NCBI GenBank assembly: GCA_942493375.1
Contig: OW818698.1
Coordinates: forward strand, 1,612,001 to 1,676,000
Source: G942493375 sp942493375
GTDB lineage: Bacteria; Armatimonadota; UBA5829
Direction of reading: 5' to 3'
Length of the DNA: 64,000 nucleotides
Below are positions 43,465 through 51,541 of this stretch, in pieces. Position numbers and translations under genes: made by a program. The notes under the pieces are model-generated. The model did no database searches. It saw nothing but the letters and a program-made list of their open reading frames with translations, and had not been told where the DNA came from. Position 1 is the first letter of the stretch; each line of letters begins with the position of its first letter.

Positions 43465-44388
43465 CTACACCTGCGAACCATAAGCGAACTGCCACATTCC
43501 GAAGCCGGCGTTGTAGCGGGACCTTACTCCATAGAGGAACTGATCTCTCATGAATCCGCTCTCGGTGTTGCTTTCCAGGCTCTCGAACTCAACCGGTGTC
43601 CTGCGCTGCAGAATCAGAGGTTTGATGATTCCTCTTGTGCAAAGCACGAACCAGTCGTTGGTATCGGCAAGATAAGGTGAGACAACCAGCTCCAACCTTC
43701 CCTTGAGGACATTATTCGGCATCTTCTGATAGGCAGTAGTGCCGGTGGAATCGGGCCAGTAGACAGACTCCAGGATCTCCCTTGCAGTCCACTCCAGATC
43801 AGGAGGAACCGCAAGGGTATCTGCACTGATTCCCATCGGCCGTCCTCTGTCGTCCTTGAACTTGGCCATAGTAGTTATCGCTGCCTGCAGAGCTGCTGAA
43901 CTCAACGCAGATGTCCCCTTATTGGACTGAGCTGTCTGGTATTCAGCCCCGACAGTCACATGGTCAGTGTCGAAGAAATACTGTCCATCGAAGCATGTGC
44001 TGCTGAACCCGGATGCCAGCAAGGCAAAAACGAGTTCCTCCACATGTCTTTTAGCCTCCTGGGCCAGTGATTGCACGCGAATCCTGATCTGCCCATATTG
44101 ATCATCCTCTATCGCTGCCCTATCAATCCCCAGAGTGGACTCCCAGGTCTTGTTGACTATCGAGTAGTTGCTCTCGATCATCGCGTTGATCTGCCGTTCA
44201 CCGACAAACTCTCTCATCTTGGGCACAGAACCCAGCCAGGCATACTTCTCCTGGTCCTTACCAGACTCCACAAGCATAGCCAGCCGTTCCCAGTCTGAAC
44301 CATAATTCAGACCACTCAGAGTCTCAAAAAACAAAGCCTTAATTCCAGGCAAAAGCAAGTTAGGTATATCCGATCTAGTTAAAGGCAT
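43465..44388 (-). CDS. Mu-like major capsid protein (gpT family)
   Basis: A 307-residue head protein of the Mu gpT family. The marks are WLGSVPKMREFVGERQINAMIESNYSIVNKTWESTLGIDRAAIEDDQYG near the N-terminus, then YFFDTDHVTVGAEYQTAQSNKG, TLAVPPDLEWTAREIL and QFLYGVRSRYNAGFGMWQFAYGS. The length is that of a complete gpT. GGAGG lies before the ATG. It should form the shell, with the protein at 44676 as decoration and the one at 45416 as protease. Confidence 0.92.
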   Translation of the reverse strand: MPLTRSDIPNLLLPGIKALFFETLSGLNYGSDWERLAMLVESGKDQEKYAWLGSVPKMREFVGERQINAMIESNYSIVNKTWESTLGIDRAAIEDDQYGQIRIRVQSLAQEAKRHVEELVFALLASGFSSTCFDGQYFFDTDHVTVGAEYQTAQSNKGTSALSSAALQAAITTMAKFKDDRGRPMGISADTLAVPPDLEWTAREILESVYWPDSTGTTAYQKMPNNVLKGRLELVVSPYLADTNDWFVLCTRGIIKPLILQRRTPVEFESLESNTESGFMRDQFLYGVRSRYNAGFGMWQFAYGSQV

Positions 44389-44399
44389 TTTATAATCCT

Positions 44400-44640
44400 C
44401 CGGTTTTTTAGTTGAAAGTTGGGAAGAGGAATCCAGAAGTCAGAATCCAGAATCCAGAATAATGGAGTCAGGAGTCAGAATGCTGGAATCTGTTTGCCAG
44501 GCATACTGCGGGAACTATTGAGTACCTTGCTTGTTCACATTGTGCAGACCATCGTTCCCGCAGAATAATCGGCATATGTTCCCATCTTCTCCGCGTCCTC
44601 CGCGTCTCCGCGTGAGCATCCCTTCTCCTTCCTGAAGCCT
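44400..44640. repeat. Composite repeat cluster in a phage gap
   Basis: Holds one AGTTGAA unit, GAATCCA/GAGTCAG heptamers (about 44430-44480), family C copy 2 (44506-44563) and a CTCCGCGTCTCCGCGTGAG repeat (44585-44616). These fill nearly all of the gap before the capsid gene. Confidence 0.8.
44506..44563. repeat. CTGCGGGAAC inverted repeat, family C copy 2
   Basis: CTGCGGGAAC (44506-44515) and GTTCCCGCAG (44554-44563) flank a middle that is similar to copy 3 (CTATTG...ATTGTGCAGACCA). Confidence 0.85.
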
Positions 44641-44675
44641 GAAGTCTGACGCCTGAAGCCTATCCCTTCCCCCCG

Positions 44676-45128
44676 TTAGCTGGCTTGGGCGTCTACGTTG
44701 AAGGCGTATCCGTCTATGCGGACTCTAACTTCGGTAGCAGACACTACTTCGGCTACGCGACCGACTTTTGGACCGGTGCCCGGGTCGGTAGTAGTGACGT
44801 TTGCATTGGTGCCTGTAGAGCTGTTGTCCCAGTAGACTTCCTTGCCTACCCATGTCTGGTCAGCTCCGGAGCATATGAATGAATACACCCCGGATGTCTC
44901 AACCCTCAGGCTCTTATCTCCTGCCGGACCAGCGGAGTTGTCGATAGTCTCATAAGCAACTCCCAGAAAAGGCCGAGAGGCTGTAGGGGTGTGAGTTGCA
45001 TAACCTGCGGATGCATCCGAACAGACCAGCGTCCCCTTCACAATCTTGACAGCAGCCATCTTCAAGGAAAGCAGCTTCCCTTGAGATTTCTTGGTATCAC
45101 GTGCAATAGTGTAAGCGGCATATGCCAT
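44676..45128 (-). CDS. Phage capsid decoration protein (DUF2190-like)
   Basis: A 150-residue beta-rich protein similar to DUF2190-type capsid decoration or stabilising proteins: IVKGTLVCSDASAGYATH, RPFLGVAYETIDNSAGPAGDKSLRVETSGVYSF and VGKEVYWDNSSTG...KVGRVAEV. Such genes normally lie between protease and major capsid gene, as here. AAGGAC precedes the start. Confidence 0.75.
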   Translation of the reverse strand: MAYAAYTIARDTKKSQGKLLSLKMAAVKIVKGTLVCSDASAGYATHTPTASRPFLGVAYETIDNSAGPAGDKSLRVETSGVYSFICSGADQTWVGKEVYWDNSSTGTNANVTTTDPGTGPKVGRVAEVVSATEVRVRIDGYAFNVDAQAS

Positions 45129-45254
45129 GGTTTTTATGTCCTTTCTTTTTTTGAGAATCCTGGAGTCAGGAGTCAGGAGTCAGAATGCTGTGAACTGTTT
45201 GCTGGGCAATATCTGTTGGGAATCCAGAATACTGGCACCATTCAGTCAGGCGTA

Positions 45255-45311
45255 CTGCGGGAACTATTGTGTGTAGGTTTGCTTATATTGTGCAGACCAG
45301 TGTTCCCGCAG
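45255..45311. repeat. CTGCGGGAAC inverted repeat, family C copy 3
   Basis: CTGCGGGAAC (45255-45264) and GTTCCCGCAG (45302-45311). Upstream are GAGTCAG heptamers (45164-45186), downstream a CTCCGCGTCTCCGCGTGAG repeat (45340-45370). Confidence 0.85.
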
Positions 45312-45415
45312 AATACCTCCAACATATCCCCATTTCCTCCGTGCCCTCCGCGTCTCCGCGTGAGAATCCCTTCTCCCTTCCTAAAGCCTAAATCTAAAGT
45401 CTGAAGCCTGTCTCT

Positions 45416-46192
45416 TCAAACAAACTGTCTGGCTGTATTGGGGTCCAGGCCTAGTTTTTTGAAGAGCTGTATCTGTTCCGGGGAGAGGGATTCTGCGTTG
45501 TCCCGGGCTTCGGCCTGCTCAGCAAAACTGATCAACGCAGGCATATTGTTTAAGTATTTGCTGAATAGTTCAGCAGGACTCAGAGTTTCCCCGCCAAAGT
45601 TTATGGTTTTGGCTTGTCCATGAATCAGAATCGCCCTTGCGATGTCCTCCAGCGCCGGAATCACTTTGCCTGCTCTCTTGAAGCGCTCTATTGCTGTATC
45701 TACCTCCTTCATATGGAGCTCCATCTCCAGGCGGGCATTCTCTTTCTGCAGACTGTCCACTTCCATCGCCATCTTCGCAGCTTCACTTTCATCGTGAGTT
45801 GGAACGTCGGACAGTATTCCATCCAGTTCAATCCGGTCATCAAAGACCTGGGCTCCAGCAACTCTTGGTGACCTGACAAGCGACACCTCCCTGATCTCGC
45901 TAATGTCTTTGGCAAGGGCAATAGAGAGCCTGCGGGCCCCTGCTCTATCGATAAATGCCCATGCCTGAGGAGAGAACCCTATGTAACCCATTAAGTCCTT
46001 TCCCTGCCTCCATATCCGTTTGAGAACACCAATTGCACCATCGAAAGGTGTATCCTGGTGTTCAACCTTCACCGGGGCTTCATGAAACCCCTCAGCCAGT
46101 CTGTCCAGATCAGCCTCAGTAACACTGATCCCCTTGTCCGGATATTCCCCGGCCTCAAACAGTTTCGCAATTCTCTCAATAATCTCCGGCAT
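45416..46192 (-). CDS. Mu-like phage I protein / head maturation protease
   Basis: A 258-residue protein. The N-terminal half (GEYPDKGISVTEADLDRLAEGF, VEHQDTPFDGAIGVLKRIWRQGKDLMGYIGFS, EIREVSLVRSPRV) fits the Mu gpI-type protease, and the C-terminal half from about residue 135 is helical and charged, as expected for the fused scaffold part (KENARLEMELHMKEVDTAIERFKRAGK). It should assemble inside the prohead and cleave itself and the capsid protein. GGAGG lies before the ATG. Confidence 0.8.
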   Translation of the reverse strand: MPEIIERIAKLFEAGEYPDKGISVTEADLDRLAEGFHEAPVKVEHQDTPFDGAIGVLKRIWRQGKDLMGYIGFSPQAWAFIDRAGARRLSIALAKDISEIREVSLVRSPRVAGAQVFDDRIELDGILSDVPTHDESEAAKMAMEVDSLQKENARLEMELHMKEVDTAIERFKRAGKVIPALEDIARAILIHGQAKTINFGGETLSPAELFSKYLNNMPALISFAEQAEARDNAESLSPEQIQLFKKLGLDPNTARQFV

Positions 46193-46237
46193 TCAATTAC
46201 CTCCGTTCTAGAAATCAAAAACTGACTTTACAAGCAT

Positions 46238-46404
46238 TTCTCACGCAAAGCCGCTAAGGCGCAAAGAAGGGAATTGTCATCAACCAAGTATTCTGGCATG
46301 CTCCAGGTTTATAGTGACAAAGTGAACCAATGTGTATCACAGCGGAGTATGTCCTGCACATACCCATATTTGTTTTCTTTGCGCCTTGGCGGCTTTGCGT
46401 GAGA
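46238..46404. repeat. TTTGCGCCTTGGCGGCTTTGCGTGAG inverted pair
   Basis: TTCTCACGCAAAGCCGCTAAG... (46239-46270) is inverted at 46374-46403. A further direct copy is at 52395-52430. This is one of the most common intergenic repeat types known from diverse bacteria. The pair fills the gap between two phage genes. Confidence 0.85.
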
Positions 46405-46411
46405 CCACTCC

Positions 46412-46711
46412 CTATCCCAGCACTGCGGTTTTGATGCATTGGTTGTTACGCAGTCTGTGGATGAAGATGCACTTTATGGTGAAGTTCCTTGAGTCGCGGG
46501 TTATGGCGGCTCCGGTTGCCAGCGGAACATCTGAAGCGACAGTCAGCAGCAGCACTGGCCTTGTAAGCCCGGCGATGTCTATATCGTCCATATAGGCTCT
46601 TAGCTTACCGCTGTCCAGTAACTGGATCATTCCGCGGTACTGTGTTCCTGCCAGGGTAAACGTTTCTCCTTCCTTTTCTATGGCATTATGCAACCTGCTC
46701 CAAAGACTCAC
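46412..46711 (-). CDS. Phage protein, probable head-tail adaptor
   Basis: A 99-residue protein starting at GTG 46711, six bases after a perfect GGAGGAGG. It overlaps the previous gene by 4 bases. The predicted beta-rich fold (GETFTLAGTQYRGMIQLLDSGKLRAYMDDIDIAGLTRPVL) and its place after the connector-like gene suggest a stopper or adaptor; no sequence motif proves it. Confidence 0.6.
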   Translation of the reverse strand: MSLWSRLHNAIEKEGETFTLAGTQYRGMIQLLDSGKLRAYMDDIDIAGLTRPVLLLTVASDVPLATGAAITRDSRNFTIKCIFIHRLRNNQCIKTAVLG

Positions 46712-47127
46712 CAGACCTCCTCCTCACTGTGGAACACCGGCTCCACATCGACTGTATTGCTGAGAGCAGAAATGAAGGACACTGCTAGATAGGGTCTCAA
46801 TCTCGTCTGTCCCTGCAAGACAAGATCAGGCCCGGTCCGCAATGCTGGACCGATAGTAACGCCGGCAGCAGCAAAGGTCTCCCCTGCTCCGGACTCACGC
46901 ATCAACTGCTCCAAAAACTCCCCAGCAATGATCTCCAATATCCCCAGCTTCAACAGTGCCTGCAATCCGGTGTCTGTTGTATCTAACAGACAGCCAGGAT
47001 TTATCTCCCGTTCAATAACCGGTTGCATCTCAGCAATCAACGCTGCAATATCGGTATCGTGTGAAGTATCAGTGGATGCTATCATAGCCTTGCGCTTTAC
47101 ATCGCCTGTTGTAATGCTGATAGCCAT
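46708..47127 (-). CDS. Phage protein, probable head-tail connector
   Basis: A 139-residue, mostly helical protein with DIAALIAEMQPVIEREINPGCLLDTTDTGLQALLKLGILEIIAGEFLEQLMRE, a pattern like gp6-type connector proteins that attach below the portal. It overlaps both the portal gene (ATGA) and the following gene. Assigned mainly by position. Confidence 0.55.
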   Translation of the reverse strand: MAISITTGDVKRKAMIASTDTSHDTDIAALIAEMQPVIEREINPGCLLDTTDTGLQALLKLGILEIIAGEFLEQLMRESGAGETFAAAGVTIGPALRTGPDLVLQGQTRLRPYLAVSFISALSNTVDVEPVFHSEEEVW

Positions 47128-48317
47128 CAGTTAACCTCCTTTCCATCTGCAGGTATCCCCAGGTACTCCCTTATCCAGCCTTCGTCAGGTTTGACTATGT
47201 TGCCATTGACCAGTTTGGTTACTGCTTCGGCAATTGATGCAAAGTCCCTGTCATCCATAGTTCCGAGGTTGAATGTCGGATATGCCTTTACACCAGCGAA
47301 GTTGAAGTCCACCAGCCGCCGTATCAACTGCTCCTGCATTACTGTCTCTTCAAGATCCCTCTTCAATTTGAGCAGACACATTCGCAATATATCCAAATGG
47401 ACCTTGGCAAGAGCAAACGAACCGACGCGCATACCCTCATCCGTCATAAGTGTCTGCCCAAGGATTGCCTTAGCTATTTGCTTGTCGTGCCACTCCAGTG
47501 TCTGCAGGAACCCGGCTTCTCCTCCTCTTTGTGACTCCATCAGTTCGACCTTAACGTCCTCCGGAATCAGAATGGCTGTCTGCTTTTGGATTCGGTCCAG
47601 TATCTTCAACAGCTCATCCTGGGCTGAGCGGGGTAATCCTCTGGCAAAGCTACCTTTGATCGTCGGAGAACCATATCTCTCCAGATACTGATTGAGGAAC
47701 TTGCTCAGCATATCCTTGCTCCAGTAGTGCTTGTATGCTGCTCGAAGATCGCTCCTGCCAAATGGGCATTCATATGTCGGCATATAGGTATAGACTATAA
47801 ACTTAGACATATCTAGACATTTGTCACCCATTGTGGTCTTTAACCCGGTCAGGTTCAGGAACTTGTCTGTCTCAAATGTAAACTCAGCCGGATCCTTGCT
47901 CTTGACCGACTTTAGACCTACAAATCCGGCATAGGGACCGTCAGGCAGGAGTTCGTAGTTCATCTCTTGAATGGAAACACCTTTAGCGATGGCATCGAGT
48001 GCATTGCACAGGATGTCCAGGATATTGCGCTCCATCCGGTTCAGAGCATAACTGACAAAATCGGCAATACGCTTATCCTGAGCATCTGAAGAAGCAGGCA
48101 GGACGTTCCACCCTCTGGAAAGCACCGCCAGCTTCTTAATATTCAGACACGCCTGTATATGCGCATCTTTCTGCATCTGGTCATAAACGACATACCCCTT
48201 CATCCCCACCAGTTCATCCTGGTTATATGTCATTCCCAACCAACCCGCAGACGCCGCCACCGCACTCTCCTCCCCAACAGCTACCTTACGGGATTTAAAC
48301 AGACTAAAGAGCTTCAA
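47127..48317 (-). CDS. Phage portal protein (DUF935, Mu gp29-like)
   Basis: A 396-residue portal protein. DUF935 marks are GMKGYVVYDQMQKDAHIQACLNIKKLAVLSRGWNV, ERNILDILCNALDAIAKGVSIQEMNYE, FIVYTYMPTYECPFGRSDLRAAYKHYWSKD and a long C-terminal helical region with KAILGQTLMTDEGMRVGSFALAKVHLDILR. It should form the 12-fold ring through which DNA is packaged. The C-terminal head-assembly extension seen in some Mu-like proteins is not present. The gene follows the terminase after a 354-base repeat-filled gap. Confidence 0.9.
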   Translation of the reverse strand: MKLFSLFKSRKVAVGEESAVAASAGWLGMTYNQDELVGMKGYVVYDQMQKDAHIQACLNIKKLAVLSRGWNVLPASSDAQDKRIADFVSYALNRMERNILDILCNALDAIAKGVSIQEMNYELLPDGPYAGFVGLKSVKSKDPAEFTFETDKFLNLTGLKTTMGDKCLDMSKFIVYTYMPTYECPFGRSDLRAAYKHYWSKDMLSKFLNQYLERYGSPTIKGSFARGLPRSAQDELLKILDRIQKQTAILIPEDVKVELMESQRGGEAGFLQTLEWHDKQIAKAILGQTLMTDEGMRVGSFALAKVHLDILRMCLLKLKRDLEETVMQEQLIRRLVDFNFAGVKAYPTFNLGTMDDRDFASIAEAVTKLVNGNIVKPDEGWIREYLGIPADGKEVN

Positions 48318-48340
48318 TGTATACCTCCTGGGTTTAGAAG

Positions 48341-48544
48341 TTCGAGGTTGGAAGTTAGTGGTTGAAAGTTGATAGTTGATAGTTGATAGTTGATAGTTGA
48401 TAGTTGATAGTTGAAAGTTGAAAGTTGAAAGTTGAGAGTTGAAAGTTGAAAGTTGAAAGTTGATAGTTGAAAGTTGAGAGTTGAAAGTTGAGAGTTGAAA
48501 GTTGATAGTTGATAGTTGAGAGTTGATAGTTGAGAGTTGATAAC
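48341..48544. repeat. AGTTGAW heptamer tandem array 2
   Basis: About 28 units of GTTGAAA/GTTGATA/GTTGAGA in a row, the longest array in the window, lying directly upstream of the portal ribosome site. A further heptamer run of TCCTGAC type follows at 48600-48638. Confidence 0.92.
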
Positions 48545-48671
48545 CGGCATTCTATTCCGGATGTGATTGCAAATCACATCCGAGCGTCGCCGTCCTCCCG
48601 TCTCCTGACTCCTGACTCCTGACTTCTGTCTTCTCCAGGATACCAGTCATCATATGACTACTGCGTCAGTT

Positions 48672-49967
48672 CTAATACTCTGTGTAGCTGAGTCGGTGTC
48701 CGATGGTTCTTATTGAGATTGGTGAGGTGGATTGCGAGAGCTTCCAGGCCAGGGCCATTGCTATTACTAAGTCATCGTGACAACCATGCCTTGCACCCAT
48801 TTTCACGTTGCCGTGTTCTGAGATTTCATATTCAAAGAACGACAGCTCGGACAACAAATCCCTGTGCTCCGGTATAACTAGTAGTCCTCTTGCAAAACCT
48901 ACTGCCAGCCCATCTATCAGCTCTCTCTTGGACTGCAGAGTAAAGACCAGACCTTCTACCCGGACATTCAAGTCTGCTTCACACAGCCTGTCCCTCAGCT
49001 GCTCATTCAATGGGTCACCAATTGATGTCTGATCCGCCAGCACGGCATTTACATTGTGATCCCTGATAAACTGGACTACCCGATCGATCTGCACCTGCCA
49101 GGGGAGCCCGTTAAGTCTGTCAACAGCTATCACCTGGCACTCATCCATTGCTATCATCGCTGTGTAGTCTGCGTACCTTGCCCAGTCCAGTCCCATAACG
49201 ACCCATCCTCCTCCAGTGGGTCTTACCTGCCCCATAGCTCTCTGTATGTCTATGATTGGGAAGACTGCATTGGCATCTTCAATGAACCTGGCCTCATATT
49301 CGACTGCATACTGCCTGTCAGTTATATACTCCCGCTGGCTCTCGATATATTCCCTCGAAATATGGGGATTGCTGATCGATGGAAAACTCATCGATATGCA
49401 CCTGCCATCACCTCCGTTTTCCCCTTTCATGAACGACCTATAGAAATGGTTCCTGCCGAAAGGCGTGGAGATCAACACCAGTTCACCATTCTTATCTGCC
49501 AGCATAGGGGCAATGACCTCATTGATCACCGAATCTCTGACATATGCTGCTTCATCGACTATTACCCTGTCTGCCCAATGTCCTCTCAGGTTGCGCCCGT
49601 CCTCGTCAGCTGTCCGAGCGCTTACCAGACTCTCACCGATATTCATACGGGTATATGGAGTCCTGACGATTGAATACATCTTGTTCAAATGGCGATGCGA
49701 CGAGAAGAGTCGTTCCACGGTGTCAATAATAATTCGGCTCTGGTCATAACTTGGCGAGACTATCATCTGTCTGGAACCAGGTTTAAGAATGGCCTGGGTG
49801 GCCACATCGATTGCTGCAGCCTCAGTCTTCCCCCATCTTCTCCCACACGCTGCAACCTTTACTTTTGCATCTGCCAGCAACCATTCTCTCTGACTATTGT
49901 GTGGAACCCATCCCCAAAACACTTTTGCTAACTTGAGCGCTTTCTGTCTTTTATTCATCGTCCTCAT
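48672..49967 (-). CDS. Phage terminase large subunit
   Basis: A 431-residue packaging motor. The ATPase has Walker A CGRRWGKT (residues 41-48) and Walker B RVIVDEAAY (Asp137, Glu138). The C-terminal RNase H-like nuclease has VMGLDWARYADYTAMIAMD (first acidic residue), the middle VNAVLADQTSIGD and the final GARHGCHDDLVIAMALAW. All parts are intact. The start may be at ATG 49967 or at ATG 49958; both are close to a GATGAGG site. It overlaps the small-subunit gene. Confidence 0.95.
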   Translation of the reverse strand: MRTMNKRQKALKLAKVFWGWVPHNSQREWLLADAKVKVAACGRRWGKTEAAAIDVATQAILKPGSRQMIVSPSYDQSRIIIDTVERLFSSHRHLNKMYSIVRTPYTRMNIGESLVSARTADEDGRNLRGHWADRVIVDEAAYVRDSVINEVIAPMLADKNGELVLISTPFGRNHFYRSFMKGENGGDGRCISMSFPSISNPHISREYIESQREYITDRQYAVEYEARFIEDANAVFPIIDIQRAMGQVRPTGGGWVVMGLDWARYADYTAMIAMDECQVIAVDRLNGLPWQVQIDRVVQFIRDHNVNAVLADQTSIGDPLNEQLRDRLCEADLNVRVEGLVFTLQSKRELIDGLAVGFARGLLVIPEHRDLLSELSFFEYEISEHGNVKMGARHGCHDDLVIAMALAWKLSQSTSPISIRTIGHRLSYTEY

Positions 49968-50292
49968 CTAGACTCTTAAATACTTCCGCCAGATATTCAG
50001 CTGAATCTTCATCCTGATGTTCCAGGGCTTTGCTGAGTTTCAGGACTTCAAGAGCAGTCTTGGGATCGACTCCGGTGCAGAGTGAGACTACAGCGATGAG
50101 GGCTGCATTGCCTGCAATCCTAATAAGGGCCTTGCGTTGTCTGCGTTCGATATCCCGTATAGTAGTGCAGAATTCTGGTGTTTCCAGCCACCTGCGCATG
50201 GTTGACTGTCGGACGCCAAGCATTTGAGCTGCCTGTTGTTCGGTGTTAGAGAAAAGCAGTTCGATAGCTGTCTGTTGCTTAGCAGAAAGCAT
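49951..50292 (-). CDS. Phage terminase small subunit-like protein with HTH
   Basis: A 113-residue protein. Residues about 2-36 form a helix-turn-helix (SAKQQTAIELLFSNTEQQAAQMLGVRQSTMRRWL), as in small terminase subunits that recognise the packaging start. The rest is helical, ending in an acidic tail (SLDEDDE). It is the first gene of the cassette and overlaps the large subunit. GGAGGG precedes the ATG. Confidence 0.75.
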   Translation of the reverse strand: MLSAKQQTAIELLFSNTEQQAAQMLGVRQSTMRRWLETPEFCTTIRDIERRQRKALIRIAGNAALIAVVSLCTGVDPKTALEVLKLSKALEHQDEDSAEYLAEVFKSLDEDDE

Positions 50293-50339
50293 AGATATCC
50301 CTCCATTTTCGACAGAGTTGATTGAGAAACAGAAAATAC

Positions 50340-50353
50340 AGAACGTATGTTCG
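50340..50353 (-). promoter_or_regulatory. LexA-like SOS box before the phage cassette
   Basis: On the minus strand CGAACATACGTTCT, with the perfect palindrome GAAC-N4-GTTC, matches the Gram-positive LexA consensus CGAACRNRYGTTYC at 13 of 14 positions. It lies 48 bases before the first cassette gene. A LexA/DinR-type repressor would then hold the cassette off until DNA damage. Confidence 0.6.
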
Positions 50354-50364
50354 TTGTTTGGAGC

Positions 50365-50395
50365 AAAAAAAGGGGACCGGTTTTAAGGCCGGTCC
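50365..50395 (-). terminator. Terminator just upstream of the phage promoter region
   Basis: GGACCGG (50374-50380) and CCGGTCC (50389-50395) form a stem followed, on the minus strand, by CC and seven T. It would stop transcripts from the DUF3786 side and insulate the phage cassette. Confidence 0.75.
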
Positions 50396-50824
50396 ATTGC
50401 TATCGACGCAAAACAACTTGAAAAGGAGGTTAATACTACAATATAATCAGACACCGTTTGCGCCGGAAAGTATCGCTTGAGAAAAATCTTTTTCTTTTTT
50501 TTTGTTTTTAATGCTCAAGTGGAGATTTTTTAGTTACTTAACTGCCTGTTTGCATCCGCTTTTCAGATCAGCCTAGAATACCAAAAACAAAGAATACAAG
50601 GACAACTAAGAGAAGCTAGCCTGCATTATTCATGGTTGACTCAGCTTTTTATCTCTAGTGCCAGTAAAAAGCAAAAATAGGTGATAATGCGGATTAGCGA
50701 GGGTAAGCCGAAATAAAGCAGGTTGGTGCGAAAAATTAAAACTTACATGATTATAAGACGCCAACAACACGAATTTGTATCACTTTTTCGCGGTATATTT
50801 TCATAATATTTTAGTGACGGTTTC
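50396..50824. other. Intergenic region with repeat family B
   Basis: No gene is seen between the terminator and the DUF3786 stop. Contents are a GAAAAGGAGG purine run at 50417-50426 without a following start codon, an AT-rich stretch and repeat family B (50615-50698). Confidence 0.5.
50615..50698. repeat. Dispersed palindromic repeat, family B copy 2
   Basis: GCTAGCCTGCATTATTCA at the left, TGATAATGCGGATTAGC at the right, and AGCTTTTTATC...GTAAAAAGC inside; same plan as 32066-32144. Confidence 0.8.
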
Positions 50825-51466
50825 TTAAGGTATCGTTTTTGAGCTCAAAAATGCTTGATTGATCAGTTGATAGACACCATTTGAAGCGGTTACAACTGCT
50901 ATTTCAATGCTTCCAAGCGTTTTAATAGATGAGTCAAAAAGTATGACCCCATCGGCTGTAAATTCCTCATCTGAAAGCCAAATTCCGTAAACAACCGAAA
51001 TCAATGGAAGAACAGAAATCTTTACTCCAACATCCCCCACTGCTGCCTGTTCCCCATTGAGAGCCAGTGCAGCATTGATAAGCAGGTCCGGTTTCCCATC
51101 GAATACTTTCAATAACGGAGCAATTGCACGTTTTCGAAAACTTGCTTCATAGCCAGCAGCCCCCGGAATGTCCCGAAACGCAATTAACTCACCAGTTGGC
51201 TGCTTTCCACATGCAGCTGCCAGATACTGCAAAAGCAGTGACCTGACCGCAGGTTTGACTGGAGTATCAGACCCATCCATACTCACAAACCCATCAGGCA
51301 ATCCTACCAGATGATTCTTTGCCAGATATTCAACCCGAAAAACCCCATTGGTCCACTCAACCCCTGCCCTTGTAGCAGTAACCACCGGATCAATTCTCAA
51401 CAATCTATCCAGAGCAATCTTCGCTGCAGTCTCATAGCCCTTAACTAAATTGGATTCATCACTCAT
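50825..51466 (-). CDS. DUF3786 domain-containing protein
   Basis: A 213-residue cytoplasmic protein that fits DUF3786: FRVEYLAKNHLVGLPDGFV, TGELIAFRDIPGAAGYEASFRKRAIAPLLKVF and ISVLPLISVVYGIWLSDEEF...VILFDSSI. The family occurs in anaerobes, often near corrinoid or iron-sulfur protein genes; its function is unknown. The gene is divergent from the NrtR-type regulator, and the shared 150-base region holds the operator at 51547-51567, so both genes could answer to the regulator. Confidence 0.8.
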   Translation of the reverse strand: MSDESNLVKGYETAAKIALDRLLRIDPVVTATRAGVEWTNGVFRVEYLAKNHLVGLPDGFVSMDGSDTPVKPAVRSLLLQYLAAACGKQPTGELIAFRDIPGAAGYEASFRKRAIAPLLKVFDGKPDLLINAALALNGEQAAVGDVGVKISVLPLISVVYGIWLSDEEFTADGVILFDSSIKTLGSIEIAVVTASNGVYQLINQAFLSSKTIP

Positions 51467-51490
51467 ATAAAACTCCCTGGCAATTGCAAA

Positions 51491-51509
51491 ACTGGGGTTC
51501 GGCGTGCCC
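51491..51509. repeat. 19-base direct repeat, left copy
   Basis: ACTGGGGTTCGGCGTGCCC, identical to 53805-53823. The two copies flank the Nudix regulator and ADP-ribosylglycohydrolase genes. Confidence 0.85.
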
Positions 51510-51541
51510 GAAATATATTACCAGATTTTTACAAAAAAGGG

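Noticed and set aside
48341..48577. An open frame coding for QLSTINY/QLSTLNF heptapeptide repeats
   Set aside because: It is the translation of a 7-base tandem array in non-coding DNA; all frames give the same type of repeat and no ribosome site or homologue supports a gene. The same holds for the frames at 43081-43363.
50417..50460. Small gene after the GAAAAGGAGG purine run
   Set aside because: No start codon follows at a proper distance and no frame of useful length is open.
40090..50824. Attachment-site direct repeats flanking the phage cassette
   Set aside because: The sequences on the two sides belong to different repeat families (A and B) and share no useful direct repeat; no tRNA is near.
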